In this document: piece by piece, positions 26,690 to 35,354 of the stretch
How the letters are laid out: every line of letters begins with the position of its first letter
How positions within the stretch are numbered: the stretch's first letter is position 1
Source of the DNA: [Eubacterium] cellulosolvens LD2006
Lineage (GTDB): Bacteria; Bacillota; Clostridia; Lachnospirales; Lachnospiraceae
Assembly: GCF_000621585.1 (NCBI RefSeq)
Contig: NZ_KK211309.1
Location: 482,638-546,637, forward strand
Reading direction: 5' to 3'
DNA length: 64,000 nt
Made by a program: the position numbers and the translations under genes
Notes under the pieces: generated by a model
Told to the model about the DNA's origin: nothing
Database searches by the model: none
Seen by the model: only the letters and a program-made list of their open reading frames with translations

Positions 26690-29600
26690 ATGGCAGTCTA
26701 CGCAGCACCGAACATCCAGTCCTTTATCAAGGTTGAGCCGATGATTTATGCCTACGATACGCCCGGCGTGACGTATCACGACGGCTGGATCAAGATCGGC
26801 TACACGGACAAGCAGACTCCCGAGGCGCGTATCAAACAGCAGGGCGGCACCATTGACGTTATGACCCGCCTGCTCTGGAAGGGCTTTGCCCGCTACACGG
26901 ACAACTCTGGCGACAGCTTCAAGGACAGTGATTTCCATGCGTTCCTAGAGTTCAACAAGGGCATTGAGCGCAAGGACGGTGAACAGAAGAAAAAAGAATG
27001 GTTTCACATTGACAAGAACACGTCGCGGGACTACTTCGATGAGTTTGCTGCCCGTGGCACCATGGACCAGCATGAGCAGAAGCTCTCCTATTCTCTGCGT
27101 GATGAACAGGAAGAAGCCGTCCGCATGACAAAGGCCTACTTCGAGGGCGGCGGAACAGAGTTTTTATGGAACGCGAAGCCAAGGTTCGGCAAGACGCTGA
27201 CGGCGTATGATCTGGTTCGACGCATGGGACTCACCAAAGTTCTGATCGTGACGAACCGGCCTTCCATTGCCAACTCATGGGCGGAAGACTTTAAGAAGTT
27301 TATCGACTGGCGCGGAGAATTGTCCTTCGTGTCGGATACCGATGCGTTAGCCGGAAAGCCAGGTGTGCTCTCCCGTCAGGAGTTCATCTCCCGTATGAGC
27401 AGCGAGGACAAGGGCATGATCGCCTTTGAGTCCCTGCAAGGACTGAAGGGTTCCGTCTACTTTGGCGGAAAATTCGACAAGCTGTCCTGGATGGCGAAGG
27501 AATACAAGGACAACCGCGGAGAGAGGCATCACGGCATCGACTTCGACCTGCTCATCATCGACGAGGCGCAGGAAGGGATCGAGACCATGCGCACGGAGCG
27601 CGCGTTCAACAATATCTCCCGCAAATACACCCTATATCTGTCTGGCACTCCGTTCAAGCAGCTGGCCTCTGCCCGCTTCTCTTCCAGCCAGATTTATAAC
27701 TGGTCCTACGCGGATGAACAGGAACGGAAGGAAAGCTGGGATGGTGAAGGCTACAATCCTTATGAACCCCTCCCGCGTCTTGCCATGTATACCTACCAGC
27801 TGTCTTCCATGATTCGTGAACGGATCGGACACGCTGACCTGGATACAGAGGAATACACGGATTATGCCTTTGACCTGAACGAGTTCTTTGCCACGAACGA
27901 GACGGGCAAGTTCATCCATGAAGCTGATATCAAGAAGTTCCTGAATGCGCTGTCAACACAGGAGAAGTACCCCTTCTCGACGCCGGAGCTGCGGAAGGAG
28001 CTCTCTCATACCCTGTGGTATCTCAACCGTATTCAGAGCGTGGAAGCACTGGAAAAACTGCTGGCTGCGGACCCTGTTTTCAGCGAATACCATGTTGTGA
28101 AGGTCGTCGGTGACGGCAGTTCCAACGAGGACGAGGACGCTGCTGCCAAGAAGAATTTCGACCGTGTCAAACAGGCAATAGCGACCCGTGATAAGACGAT
28201 CACGCTGACCGTGGGCCAGCTGACTGTTGGTGTGACTGTTCCTGAGTGGTCGGGTGTGCTGATGCTCTGCAATCTGAAAAGCCCCTCCTCCTACATGCAG
28301 GCAGCGTTCCGGGCGCAGAACCCGTGCATGCTGACGGTGAATGGTGAGACTTTCCAGAAAGAGACGGCTTACGTCTTTGACTTCGATCCGGCAAGAACGC
28401 TGATCATCTTCGATGACTTTGCCAACAACCTGAACGCCGATACGGTGAACGGGCGCGGCACCACAGAGGAGCGCAAGGAAAACATCCGCAGGCTCCTGAA
28501 CTTCTTCCCTGTATTAGGTGAGGATGATGAAGGCCGCATGATCGAGCTGGATGCTGCGGCTGTCCTGTCCATCCCGAGAAAGCTCAAGTGCCAGGAAGTG
28601 GTCCGCTCTGGCTTCATGTGCAACTACCTTTTCAACATTGGTAACGTCTTTGGCGCACCGGCAGCAATTCAGGCCATCGTGGAGAAGCTTCAGACCGCGC
28701 ACGAGGACAAGCATAAGGACAACAAAGAAGCGCTGGACAACATGGGCGACATCCATGTTGGTGAGGATGGCGAGGTTGAGGTTCCCGAAGAGATCGTTAT
28801 CGGACAGGCGCAGAACTACTTTGCCGACAAGCAGTATGAGGACGTGCCGGCAATACAGGAACAGGCCGAGACGATGCTGCATGAACAGCCCGCTGATTAT
28901 GGCAGGACTTCGGCTGTGGACGATCATCTGAAGAAGATTGCCGACAGTGTGAAGGAAGCCGTGAAAGAGCGTGTAGCTCCTGTTATGGAGGACTACAATC
29001 CGAAGAAGGCAGCCAAGAACCGTATCGAGACTCAGGTTGAGCGTGAAATCGACCATACCTTCCAGAAGATCGCTGATGATTACAGACAGGAAGAGTCCAT
29101 TGCCCGTGCAGAACTTGACCGTAAACGTCAGGAGGCACAGACAGAAACGCAGGTCAAGGAAGCCGAGACCGCGTTCAATGACCGTATGCAGAGCTTCCTG
29201 GAAGCCACTATGGAGGCTGCCAAGGAGCAGATTCAGCAGACCATGGACGAGAAGCCGAAGGAAGTCATCGAGCATCTGGAGAAGAACAAGGCTGAGTCCG
29301 CAAAGCGTGACGCCGAAGAAGAGATCCGTGCCCATCTGCGCGGCTTCTCCCGTACTATCCCCAGCTTCATCATGGCGTATGGGGATGATGGCCTGACGCT
29401 TGCCAATTTCGATGACTACACAGAAGATGACGTGTTCCTGGAAGTCACCGGTATCACGGAGGATGATTTCAGGTTCCTCCGGGACGGCGGCGATCGTCTC
29501 AATCCCGAGACCGGCGAAATGGAGCATTGGGAAGGCCACCTGTTCGACGAGACCGTCTTCAATGACTCGATCCGTGAGTTCCTTCGGAAGAAGCTGGAAC

Positions 29601-30055
29601 TGGCTGATTACTTCGATGAGACCCACACCGAAGACATCTTTGACTATATCCCACCGCAGAAGACGAATCAGATCTTCACTCCGAAGCGCGTGGTGAAGAT
29701 GATGGTGGACGAACTGGAGAAACAGAACCCTGGATGCTTCGACGATCCGACAAAAACTTTTGCTGACCTGTACATGAAGTCTGGCTTGTACATCACAGAG
29801 ATTGTTAAGCGCCTATATCAGAGTGAAGCTATTAAAAAAGTCTATCCGGATGATAGCGAGAGGATACGACATATCCTACGTCACCAGGTTTATGGCATGG
29901 CTCCTACCAGAATCATTTATTTAATAGCAACAAACTACATTTTGGGGTTTGACGAACAGTTAAAAAACGAAAGTCATAACTTTGCACAGGCGGATGCAGC
30001 TGAGGCATCAAAGAATGGAACTCTTGCAGAGCTGGTAAACCGATGCTTTGAATAA
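26690..30055 (+). CDS. GIY-YIG (T5orf172-like) nuclease - SF2 helicase - methyltransferase-like fusion
   Basis: A 1121-residue multidomain protein. The N-terminal IYAYDTPGVTYHDGWIKIGYT (split here as IYAYDTP and WIKIGYT) resembles GIY-YIG/T5orf172 nucleases. A superfamily 2 helicase follows: Walker A FLWNAKPRFGKTLTA (about 160), DEAQ box LLIIDEAQEGIE (about 285), motif III YLSGTPFKQ (about 320), and motifs V/VI in TVGQLTVGVTVPEWSG and SYMQAAFRAQNP (about 500-545). A charged coiled-coil stretch spans 720-890. The C-terminus has NQIFTPKRVV and FADLYMKSGLYITEIV, like methyltransferase motifs X and I, but no NPPY. It probably cuts and translocates on unmodified DNA, with modification by the upstream gene; this is inference. 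Confidence 0.75.
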   Translation: MAVYAAPNIQSFIKVEPMIYAYDTPGVTYHDGWIKIGYTDKQTPEARIKQQGGTIDVMTRLLWKGFARYTDNSGDSFKDSDFHAFLEFNKGIERKDGEQKKKEWFHIDKNTSRDYFDEFAARGTMDQHEQKLSYSLRDEQEEAVRMTKAYFEGGGTEFLWNAKPRFGKTLTAYDLVRRMGLTKVLIVTNRPSIANSWAEDFKKFIDWRGELSFVSDTDALAGKPGVLSRQEFISRMSSEDKGMIAFESLQGLKGSVYFGGKFDKLSWMAKEYKDNRGERHHGIDFDLLIIDEAQEGIETMRTERAFNNISRKYTLYLSGTPFKQLASARFSSSQIYNWSYADEQERKESWDGEGYNPYEPLPRLAMYTYQLSSMIRERIGHADLDTEEYTDYAFDLNEFFATNETGKFIHEADIKKFLNALSTQEKYPFSTPELRKELSHTLWYLNRIQSVEALEKLLAADPVFSEYHVVKVVGDGSSNEDEDAAAKKNFDRVKQAIATRDKTITLTVGQLTVGVTVPEWSGVLMLCNLKSPSSYMQAAFRAQNPCMLTVNGETFQKETAYVFDFDPARTLIIFDDFANNLNADTVNGRGTTEERKENIRRLLNFFPVLGEDDEGRMIELDAAAVLSIPRKLKCQEVVRSGFMCNYLFNIGNVFGAPAAIQAIVEKLQTAHEDKHKDNKEALDNMGDIHVGEDGEVEVPEEIVIGQAQNYFADKQYEDVPAIQEQAETMLHEQPADYGRTSAVDDHLKKIADSVKEAVKERVAPVMEDYNPKKAAKNRIETQVEREIDHTFQKIADDYRQEESIARAELDRKRQEAQTETQVKEAETAFNDRMQSFLEATMEAAKEQIQQTMDEKPKEVIEHLEKNKAESAKRDAEEEIRAHLRGFSRTIPSFIMAYGDDGLTLANFDDYTEDDVFLEVTGITEDDFRFLRDGGDRLNPETGEMEHWEGHLFDETVFNDSIREFLRKKLELADYFDETHTEDIFDYIPPQKTNQIFTPKRVVKMMVDELEKQNPGCFDDPTKTFADLYMKSGLYITEIVKRLYQSEAIKKVYPDDSERIRHILRHQVYGMAPTRIIYLIATNYILGFDEQLKNESHNFAQADAAEASKNGTLAELVNRCFE

Positions 30056-30096
30056 AGAAAGTTAACCAGGGAGGAGGATAGAAAGGGACAAAAGCC

Positions 30097-30210
30097 ATGG
30101 AATCAGAAACGATATATTACCCGCAGGACCATCCGTGGTTGCAAATGCCGGAGGAGATTGGCCTGAGTGAAGAGATACTTTACAGCCTGGATGAAATCCG
30201 GGTGGGGTAA
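30097..30210 (+). CDS. Short hypothetical protein (37 aa)
   Basis: ATG at 30097 follows GAAAGGGACAAAAGCC and opens 37 codons ending at TAA 30208. The peptide is acidic, with PQDHPWLQMPEEIGLSEEIL near its start, and matches nothing I recognise. It may be a remnant of a larger gene rather than a functional protein. Confidence 0.3.
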   Translation: MESETIYYPQDHPWLQMPEEIGLSEEILYSLDEIRVG

Positions 30211-30261
30211 GAATAATATAGGAACTGTTGACATAGCTATTCGAAATGGGAGGAGACCAAT

Positions 30262-30498
30262 ATGGGAGTTAGAGTTACAAGGCGTCACAATGCAGATGGA
30301 ACAATCACGAAAACAACATCATATTCACGTAAGACGTTATTAGGGGAGAGAAGAACAGACACTTACGTTGAAAAAATTTATCCAACTCAAAGAAAAGGTC
30401 ACAGTTTTCTGTTGCATCTTTTATTGTGCTGTGTTGGGGTAGGCTTTATTACCATCCCATACTATACATTAAGCTCCAAGCATTACTGGCATCTTTAA
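30262..30498 (+). CDS. Small membrane protein of unknown function (78 aa)
   Basis: Opens after a good ribosome site (GGGAGGAGACCAAT). The first 45 residues are basic and Thr-rich (MGVRVTRRHNADGTITKTTS). Residues 48-68 (FLLHLLLCCVGVGFITIPYY) form one membrane segment. Family not recognised. It may be cargo of the element; position after the helicase gene gives no clear function. Confidence 0.5.
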   Translation: MGVRVTRRHNADGTITKTTSYSRKTLLGERRTDTYVEKIYPTQRKGHSFLLHLLLCCVGVGFITIPYYTLSSKHYWHL

Positions 30499-30572
30499 AG
30501 TCCTTTGCAGGAAGAAGGAAGGACCACAATAATGCTGATGCCTTAAGCGGTTAAATGATGAATAGAAGAGTC

Positions 30573-30606
30573 AGCCTGGCAAATACTTTAGTGGTATTAC
30601 CAGGCT
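30573..30606. other. Hairpin between the small membrane gene and immA remnant
   Basis: AGCCTGG (30573-30579) pairs with CCAGGCT (30600-30606); TAC-type inner pairs extend it. No clear T-run follows on either strand, so a terminator role is only possible. Confidence 0.4.
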
Positions 30607-30624
30607 GTTCTATTGTATCGGGTT

Positions 30625-31065
30625 TCACACCGAATCCGCTCTGTCCTCGATTGTACCCATGAATGTCGCCTTTGGACTATACGGCAGAATAAAGTTATAG
30701 CCTGTCTGGTTCAGAGTAAGAAGTTTCACCATCAACATGTTCACATTCACGTCCATCATGCTGGCTGCGGTCAGGACGTCAGTTCCTTCCTGCAGGATCT
30801 GCATCATTTCCTCGTCATCGATCAGAAGACTGGCGGCGAACTGATTTGCTTCCAGTTCCCTTTGGTCGGTGATATCGAATATTTCCATCTCTGCAAAGAA
30901 AATCCGTTTCTTCAATGCATCCCGGTGCAGGAGGAGATGACCAAGTTCGTGTGCACAGGTCATCCTCTGCATCTGTGAACTCATATTCTCATTGATGAAT
31001 ATGAAGCAGTTGTTCAGGATAATCTTACAGAATCCCTTCTGCTTTTTCGCATTGATGAGCAGGTC
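30625..31065 (-). pseudogene. ImmA/IrrE-type metalloprotease, N-terminus lost
   Basis: The leftward frame encodes INAKKQKGFCKIILNNCFIF and then the zinc motif AHELGHLLLH, RELEANQFAASLL and VNMLMVKLL, the pattern of ImmA/IrrE peptidases that cut phage- or element-type repressors. The frame runs on past about 31066, but there its residues are only the antisense of a serine recombinase on the other strand. The true N-terminus has therefore been replaced, and no start with a ribosome site is seen at the junction. No partner repressor gene is adjacent. Confidence 0.7.
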
Positions 31066-32097
31066 TGCACAAACCGGTTCCTCGGGTACGACAAGGACGA
31101 GGACGGCAACCTGGTGATCAACCCGGAAGAGGCCGAGGTGGTGAAGCGCATCTACCGGGAGTACCTTGGCGGCAAAAGCTACTACGCTATCGGGCGGGGG
31201 TTGACCGCTGACGGTATCCGGACAGCCGCAGGAAACGATTACTGGCTTGCCTCCACCCTGAAGAAAATCCTGACGAATGAGAAATACATCGGGGATGCGC
31301 TTCTGCAGAAGACAATCACCACGGATTTCCTGAATAAGAAGCGAGTGGCCAACAAGGGCATCGTTCCGCAGTATTATGTGGAGAACAGCCACGAAGCCAT
31401 CATCCCGCGTGACCTTTTCCTGCAGGTGCAGGAAGAGATGGTGCGAAGGGCCAGGTTGGATACCGGAACCGGAAAGCGGCGGGTCTACAGCGGAAAGTAC
31501 GCTCTGTCCCACCTTGTTTACTGCGCTCACTGCGGCGACATTTACCGCAGGACCCAGTGGTGGATTCGCGGAGAAAAGATCCCGGTCTGGCGCTGCATTA
31601 GCCGGATCGAGAAAAGAAAAGCGAATGTGGACTGTCCGTCACGGACCATTTATGAGAAGGATATGCACGCGGCGGTCGTGACTGCGTTTAACCAGCTGAT
31701 CGCTCAGAAGGACGAGTTCCTGCCGGGAATGAAGCTGGCAATGGAACGGGCCATGCAGACCAGCAACAGCCCGAGGGTGACGGAGATCGATGAGCGACTG
31801 GAGGCCCTGCAGAAGGAGCTCCTGAAAAAAGCCAATGCAAAGCAGGGCTTTGAGGAACTGGCCGACGAAATTGATGCGCTCCGGGAAGAGAAGCAGGACC
31901 TGCTGGTCGAAGAAGCCAACCGCGCAGGCATGAAGCAGCGGCTGGATGAGCTCGAAGCCTTTCTGGCAGATCAGACAACCGAGGTGACGGAGTACGACGA
32001 AGGGCTGGTACGGCAGCTGATCGAGAAGATCACAGTCTACGATGACCACCTTGCCTTCGAGTTCAAATCCGGCCTTGAGACAGAAGTACAGATGTAA
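31066..32097 (+). pseudogene. Large serine recombinase, catalytic N-terminal domain missing
   Basis: The frame begins abruptly with C-T-N-R-F-L-G-Y-D, which in intact large serine recombinases comes just after the resolvase domain. What remains is the recombinase domain (NPEEAEVVKRIYREYLGGKS, KILTNEKYIGDALLQKT), the zinc ribbon (VYCAHCGDIYRR ... WRCISR ... VDCPSR) and the coiled coil (about 230-300). The Ser nucleophile domain, usually about 140 residues, is absent, so the protein cannot recombine DNA by itself. The junction with the oppositely oriented immA remnant marks a deletion or recombination. A terminator follows. Confidence 0.8.
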
Positions 32098-32112
32098 ACG
32101 CAGCCATCACGC

Positions 32113-32140
32113 AGGCGCTCCTTCGGGGGCGTCTTTTTTT
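32113..32140 (+). terminator. Terminator after the recombinase remnant
   Basis: GCGCTCC-TTCG-GGGGCGT forms a seven-pair stem on a UUCG tetraloop, with two wobble pairs, and is followed by C and seven T. Confidence 0.8.
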
Positions 32141-32217
32141 GTTTGTATGGTAGAAAAGTTCACAGGAGCGTGCTATACTTATAAAGTCATAGGTTGATAA
32201 TTGAAAGAGGTGAACGG

Positions 32218-32442
32218 ATGCTCCAAAACAACATAGAACTGGATCTGAAAACAAAGCTGATCGAGAGCGGCACAACCCAGACGGAGGTGGCGGAGAAGGT
32301 CGGAGTATCCCTTGCCTATGTGAACCGCATCACCAAGGGTCGGGAGCAGATCGTTAACAAGACCTTCGTGAAGATGATGGACGAGCTCGGCTATGACGTG
32401 GAGCTGACATATAAAAAGCGGGAAGGAAACAAAAGCAAATGA
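32218..32442 (+). CDS. XRE-type helix-turn-helix regulator (74 aa)
   Basis: A small DNA-binding protein with the HTH pattern LIESGTTQTEVAEKVGVSLAYVNRI (given here in parts: TTQTEVAEKVG, VSLAYVNRI). ATG 32218 follows AAAGAGGTGAACG at good spacing; an in-frame ATG at 32194 does not. A -10 like TATACT or TATAAA near 32177-32185 lies just upstream. The next gene overlaps its stop as ATGA, so it heads a tight five-gene operon that it probably regulates. Confidence 0.8.
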   Translation: MLQNNIELDLKTKLIESGTTQTEVAEKVGVSLAYVNRITKGREQIVNKTFVKMMDELGYDVELTYKKREGNKSK

Positions 32443-32648
32443 TGATAAGCCCGGAGGGATTCATATCACAACACAGGAAAAAATCATCTGAAGAACTTCT
32501 TGCCCTGCGTGATGATCTGTTCGCTGATATCCAGCGCTTTGAGCATAAGGAGATTTCCGAGGATGAATGGATGATCGTTAAGGAAAGAATCGAAGCAGAC
32601 TTATTTAGAAGAGGGACACTATGGCACGACAGAACATTTTTGACATGA
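32439..32648 (+). CDS. Small hypothetical protein (69 aa)
   Basis: Starts in an ATGA overlap with the HTH gene and overlaps the DUF2200 gene by 28 bases. The protein is charged and helical (SSEELLALRDDLFADIQRFE) with no membrane segment. No family recognised. The coupled start supports a real gene; the long overlap with the next gene is a weaker point, and its C-terminal residues may not be conserved. Confidence 0.5.
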   Translation: MMISPEGFISQHRKKSSEELLALRDDLFADIQRFEHKEISEDEWMIVKERIEADLFRRGTLWHDRTFLT

Positions 32649-32956
32649 AGGTTTCAAAAATCTATCCGTTGTTGCTTCAGAAAGTGGAGCGTAAAGGCCG
32701 GTCAAAGGAAGAGCTGGATACCGCCATAAAATGGCTGACCGGATACGATATGGATCAGGTTGATCAGGAAATGACCTACGGAGATTTTTTCAAGCAGGCA
32801 CCTGCCATGAATCCGAGGGCAGAACTGATCAAAGGAAAGGTATGCGGAGTGCAAGTGGAAACGATCGAAGATCCCATGATGCAGAAGGTGCGCTGGCTGG
32901 ACAAGCTGGTGGATGAGCTGGCGAAGGGCAGGCCGCTGGAAAAGGTGCTGCGATGA
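32621..32956 (+). CDS. DUF2200 family protein
   Basis: The 111-residue protein shows the DUF2200 signature: IFDMKVSKIYPLLLQKVERK, then EELDTAIKWLTGYD, and a final VRWLDKLVDELAKGRPLEKVL. Function is unknown. It has a good ribosome site (GAGGGACACT). Its stop overlaps the next gene as ATGA. Proteins of this type are often cargo genes in mobile elements and plasmids of Firmicutes. Confidence 0.82.
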   Translation: MARQNIFDMKVSKIYPLLLQKVERKGRSKEELDTAIKWLTGYDMDQVDQEMTYGDFFKQAPAMNPRAELIKGKVCGVQVETIEDPMMQKVRWLDKLVDELAKGRPLEKVLR

Positions 32957-33243
32957 ATAACGGGAAACGATATGAATATGATGCGGTTCTCTATGAGCTG
33001 GATGATAACGGCGGTGCTTATGTGATCTTTCCATGGGATATACGGGAAGAATTCGGAAAGGGACGTGTGAAGGTTCATGCACTGTTTGACGGCATCCCAT
33101 ATGACGGAAGCATCGTCAATATGGGGTTGAAGAATACGGACGGTTCTGTCTGCTATATTATCGGCGTACTGAAGGCGATCCGGAACAAACTGAACAAACA
33201 TGATGGCGACACGATCCGAGTGGTGATCGAGGCGGAGGAATAA
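32953..33243 (+). CDS. DUF1905 family protein
   Basis: A 96-residue small beta-rich protein: YEYDAVLYELDDNGGAYVIF, then PWDIREEFGKGRVKVHALFD and IIGVLKAIRNKLNKHDGD. These are DUF1905 hallmarks. Function is unknown; the fold is related to a small beta-barrel. It sits in the same tight operon, starting in the ATGA of the DUF2200 gene and ending four bases before the DUF1801 gene. Confidence 0.85.
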   Translation: MNNGKRYEYDAVLYELDDNGGAYVIFPWDIREEFGKGRVKVHALFDGIPYDGSIVNMGLKNTDGSVCYIIGVLKAIRNKLNKHDGDTIRVVIEAEE

Positions 33244-33247
33244 GAAT

Positions 33248-33652
33248 ATGTGGAAATGCCCGAAATGCGGTCGGAGCTTCAGCCGTGAAGGACAGGGTCA
33301 TTACTGCGGCAAGATTGAAACAGTAGATCAGTACATTGAAGAACAGGATGAAAACGTCAGAGCGTACCTGAATGAAGTCCGCCGGATCATCCGCAGCGCT
33401 ATTCCGGGAGCACAGGAGAAGATCTCGTGGAGTATGCCAACATACTGGAAAGGCCAGAACCTCATTCACTTTGCGGCGGCGAAAAAGCATCTGGGACTCT
33501 ATCCGGGCGGAGAAGCAACCACGATTTTCGCTGAGAAACTGGCGGATTATGATGTGAGTAAGGGCACGATCCGGCTGCCCTATACCAAACCGTTGCCGGA
33601 AGATTTGATTACAGAGATCGCAGTGTGGTGCTATGGGAAGTATGCAAAATGA
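33248..33652 (+). CDS. DUF1801 (YdhG-like) protein with N-terminal zinc ribbon
   Basis: The 134-residue protein has an N-terminal zinc-ribbon motif WKCPKCGRSF ... YCG, then a DUF1801 domain: VDQYIEEQDENVRAYLNEVR, ISWSMPTYW, HFAAAKKHLGLYPGG and TIRLPYTKPLPEDLI. Relatives are named YdhG or iron chaperone-like by homology to frataxin-fold proteins, but their role is not settled. It is the last gene of the HTH-led operon. Confidence 0.85.
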   Translation: MWKCPKCGRSFSREGQGHYCGKIETVDQYIEEQDENVRAYLNEVRRIIRSAIPGAQEKISWSMPTYWKGQNLIHFAAAKKHLGLYPGGEATTIFAEKLADYDVSKGTIRLPYTKPLPEDLITEIAVWCYGKYAK

Positions 33653-33706
33653 ATCGAACTGTGATTTGAATGTCAGGACGACAACTCGGGATTAGTGGAG
33701 TAGAAC

Positions 33707-34909
33707 ATGGATAAAAAAAAGGCTTTGTCTGGCGCCATAACATTTATAACCCTGATGGGAATCGTAAGTCTGTTTTCGGACATGACTCATGAAGGCGCCA
33801 GAAGCATATTGGGCGAATATCTGAACCTCGCAGGGGCATCCGCTGCAACCATCGGATTTGTGTCCGGTATAGGAGAATTGTGCGGGTATTCACTAAGGCT
33901 CATATCCGGATTTATAGCAGATAAAACGAAGAAATACTGGACATTTGTTATCACAGGCTATGTAATACAGGTTCTGGCGATTCCTGCACTGGCACTCGTA
34001 CCTGAACATGGCTGGATTTGGGCCTGCGGTCTTGTGATCATGGAGCGTATCGGAAAAGCGATAAAAAAGCCTGCCAAAAACACATTGGTAAGCTTTGCGG
34101 CAAGCGAGATCGGAACCGGAAAAGGCTTTGCCTATCAGGAGTTTTTGGATCAGCTTGGCGCGTTTCTCGGACCGGTACTGCTTTTTGTAACAGCTCTTGT
34201 AAAAGGTACAGACGACCTTTTTACAACATATAGGATCTCTTTTGCGATACTGCTTGTTCCTGCAATGATCACCATAGCTCTTGTTTTGACAGCAAAGATA
34301 AGATACCCTGATCCGGAGATCTTTGAAAAGCAGGAAGATAAACCGGCAAGCTTTGAATTCAGGAAGTCATTTGTTCTGTTCATGGCGGCCATCTGCTTTT
34401 TTGCTTTTGGCTTTGCAGACTTCACCCTGATCACACTTCATTCGGCTAATACCGGAGCATTTAATGAATCCATGCTCAGCCTGCTATATGCTGGGGCAAT
34501 GGCTGTGGATGCCTTTGCTGCACTATTCTTTGGCTGGCTTTATGATAAGGTCGGGCTGAAGGCTCTGATCATTTCCACACTATGCAGCACATTCTTCTCA
34601 TGTTTTGTTTTTATGACTGGAAATGCCTGGTTGATCGGAGCTGGGATAATTCTGTGGGGGATTGGAATGGGTGCGCAGGAAAGTATTATGAAAGCAGCTG
34701 TCAGCGGAATCGTCCCGCGTTCCATGCGAAGCACCGGTTTCGGAATATTTGAGACAGGATTTGGTATTGCGTGGTTTCTGGGCAGTTGGCTTCTCGGTGC
34801 CCTGTATGATTTGAATCCTGTGTATCTTGTCACTGTGTCTGTGGTATCACAGTTTCTGGCGATTGCATTTTATGCTTTATGCCTCCGGTGCAATAAGACA
34901 GAGTGCTAA
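33707..34909 (+). CDS. MFS transporter
   Basis: A 400-residue protein with about 12 membrane segments, typical of the major facilitator superfamily. The start MDKKKALSGAITFITLMGIV and the loop RLISGFIADKTKKYW after segment 2 (a variant of the MFS motif A, here G-x-I-A-D-K-T) are visible. The substrate is not evident; a drug or metabolite efflux role is possible. It is the last gene before the middle attachment-like site and may be cargo of the first element. RBS: GTGGAG. Confidence 0.85.
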   Translation: MDKKKALSGAITFITLMGIVSLFSDMTHEGARSILGEYLNLAGASAATIGFVSGIGELCGYSLRLISGFIADKTKKYWTFVITGYVIQVLAIPALALVPEHGWIWACGLVIMERIGKAIKKPAKNTLVSFAASEIGTGKGFAYQEFLDQLGAFLGPVLLFVTALVKGTDDLFTTYRISFAILLVPAMITIALVLTAKIRYPDPEIFEKQEDKPASFEFRKSFVLFMAAICFFAFGFADFTLITLHSANTGAFNESMLSLLYAGAMAVDAFAALFFGWLYDKVGLKALIISTLCSTFFSCFVFMTGNAWLIGAGIILWGIGMGAQESIMKAAVSGIVPRSMRSTGFGIFETGFGIAWFLGSWLLGALYDLNPVYLVTVSVVSQFLAIAFYALCLRCNKTEC

Positions 34910-35004
34910 CAATTCCAGTTTCACGATATGTTGCCGCTAACCAAAAAATCGGCAAAAATCCGTGGATATGTTCCTGAGACCCGATTAGCGAACCAGCAGT
35001 GGAA

Positions 35005-35070
35005 ATGGGTATCAATCTTATTTCCTCGTGCCATGTGGAGACTGTAGTGTTACTGCAAAAGGTGAATTAG
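35005..35070 (+). pseudogene. Middle rlmD 3'-end fragment (probable attachment site)
   Basis: A short frame from ATG 35005 reads MGINLISSCHVETVVLLQKVN and stops at TAG 35068. The part H-V-E-T-V-V-L-L corresponds to the last residues of RlmD. Only this tail is present, with no upstream methyltransferase, as expected for the trace of an element integrated into rlmD. The 445-bp interval 34910-35354 holds this fragment, a pair of direct repeats and a terminator hairpin, and no other gene I can support. Confidence 0.6.
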
Positions 35071-35184
35071 TAGAAGTCCTTGAATTTACGCACTTTTACG
35101 AGCATTTCACGTTTGAAAAGACCGATTGGTCAGAGCGTGGAAAGCATCTGAAAAAGTATATTCGGGTAATTGTAGCTGTTGAAC

Positions 35185-35236
35185 TCGACACAGTAGGTGC
35201 AAAAGAAACGCCTACGTCGACACAGTAGGTGCAAAA
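35185..35236 (+). repeat. Two exact 20-bp direct repeats before repA
   Basis: TCGACACAGTAGGTGCAAAA occurs at 35185-35204 and 35217-35236, period 32. GTAGGTG of the first copy can pair with CGCCTAC between them. Such iteron-like repeats near a rep gene may bind Rep or control it. Confidence 0.7.
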
Positions 35237-35277
35237 CACGAAGCCTGTCTGAAAATACAATATAGTAATCGTCGAAG

Positions 35278-35320
35278 GACGTCTGATGTACAGCATTTCT
35301 GTGCATTAGGCGTCTTTTTT
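35278..35320 (+). terminator. Terminator or attenuator upstream of repA
   Basis: GACGTCTGATG (35278-35288) pairs fully, with two wobbles, with CATTAGGCGTC (35304-35314) and is followed by six T. It lies 35 bases before the repA start, so it can stop upstream transcripts or act as an attenuator of rep expression. Confidence 0.75.
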
Positions 35321-35354
35321 ATTTTCACTAATTTTTCAGAAAGGAGGTATGCCA

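Noticed and set aside
28514..29626. Minus-strand frame of 370 codons opposite the helicase gene
   Set aside because: It mirrors the charged coiled-coil part of the helicase; no independent signature.
30625..31530. A single 301-residue minus-strand protein including the ImmA part
   Set aside because: Its N-terminal half is only the antisense of a serine recombinase with good family motifs. Only the ImmA half is kept, as a pseudogene.
35028..35228. A 66-residue plus-strand gene before repA
   Set aside because: It overlaps the rlmD-tail fragment in another frame, has no ribosome site and runs through the direct repeats.
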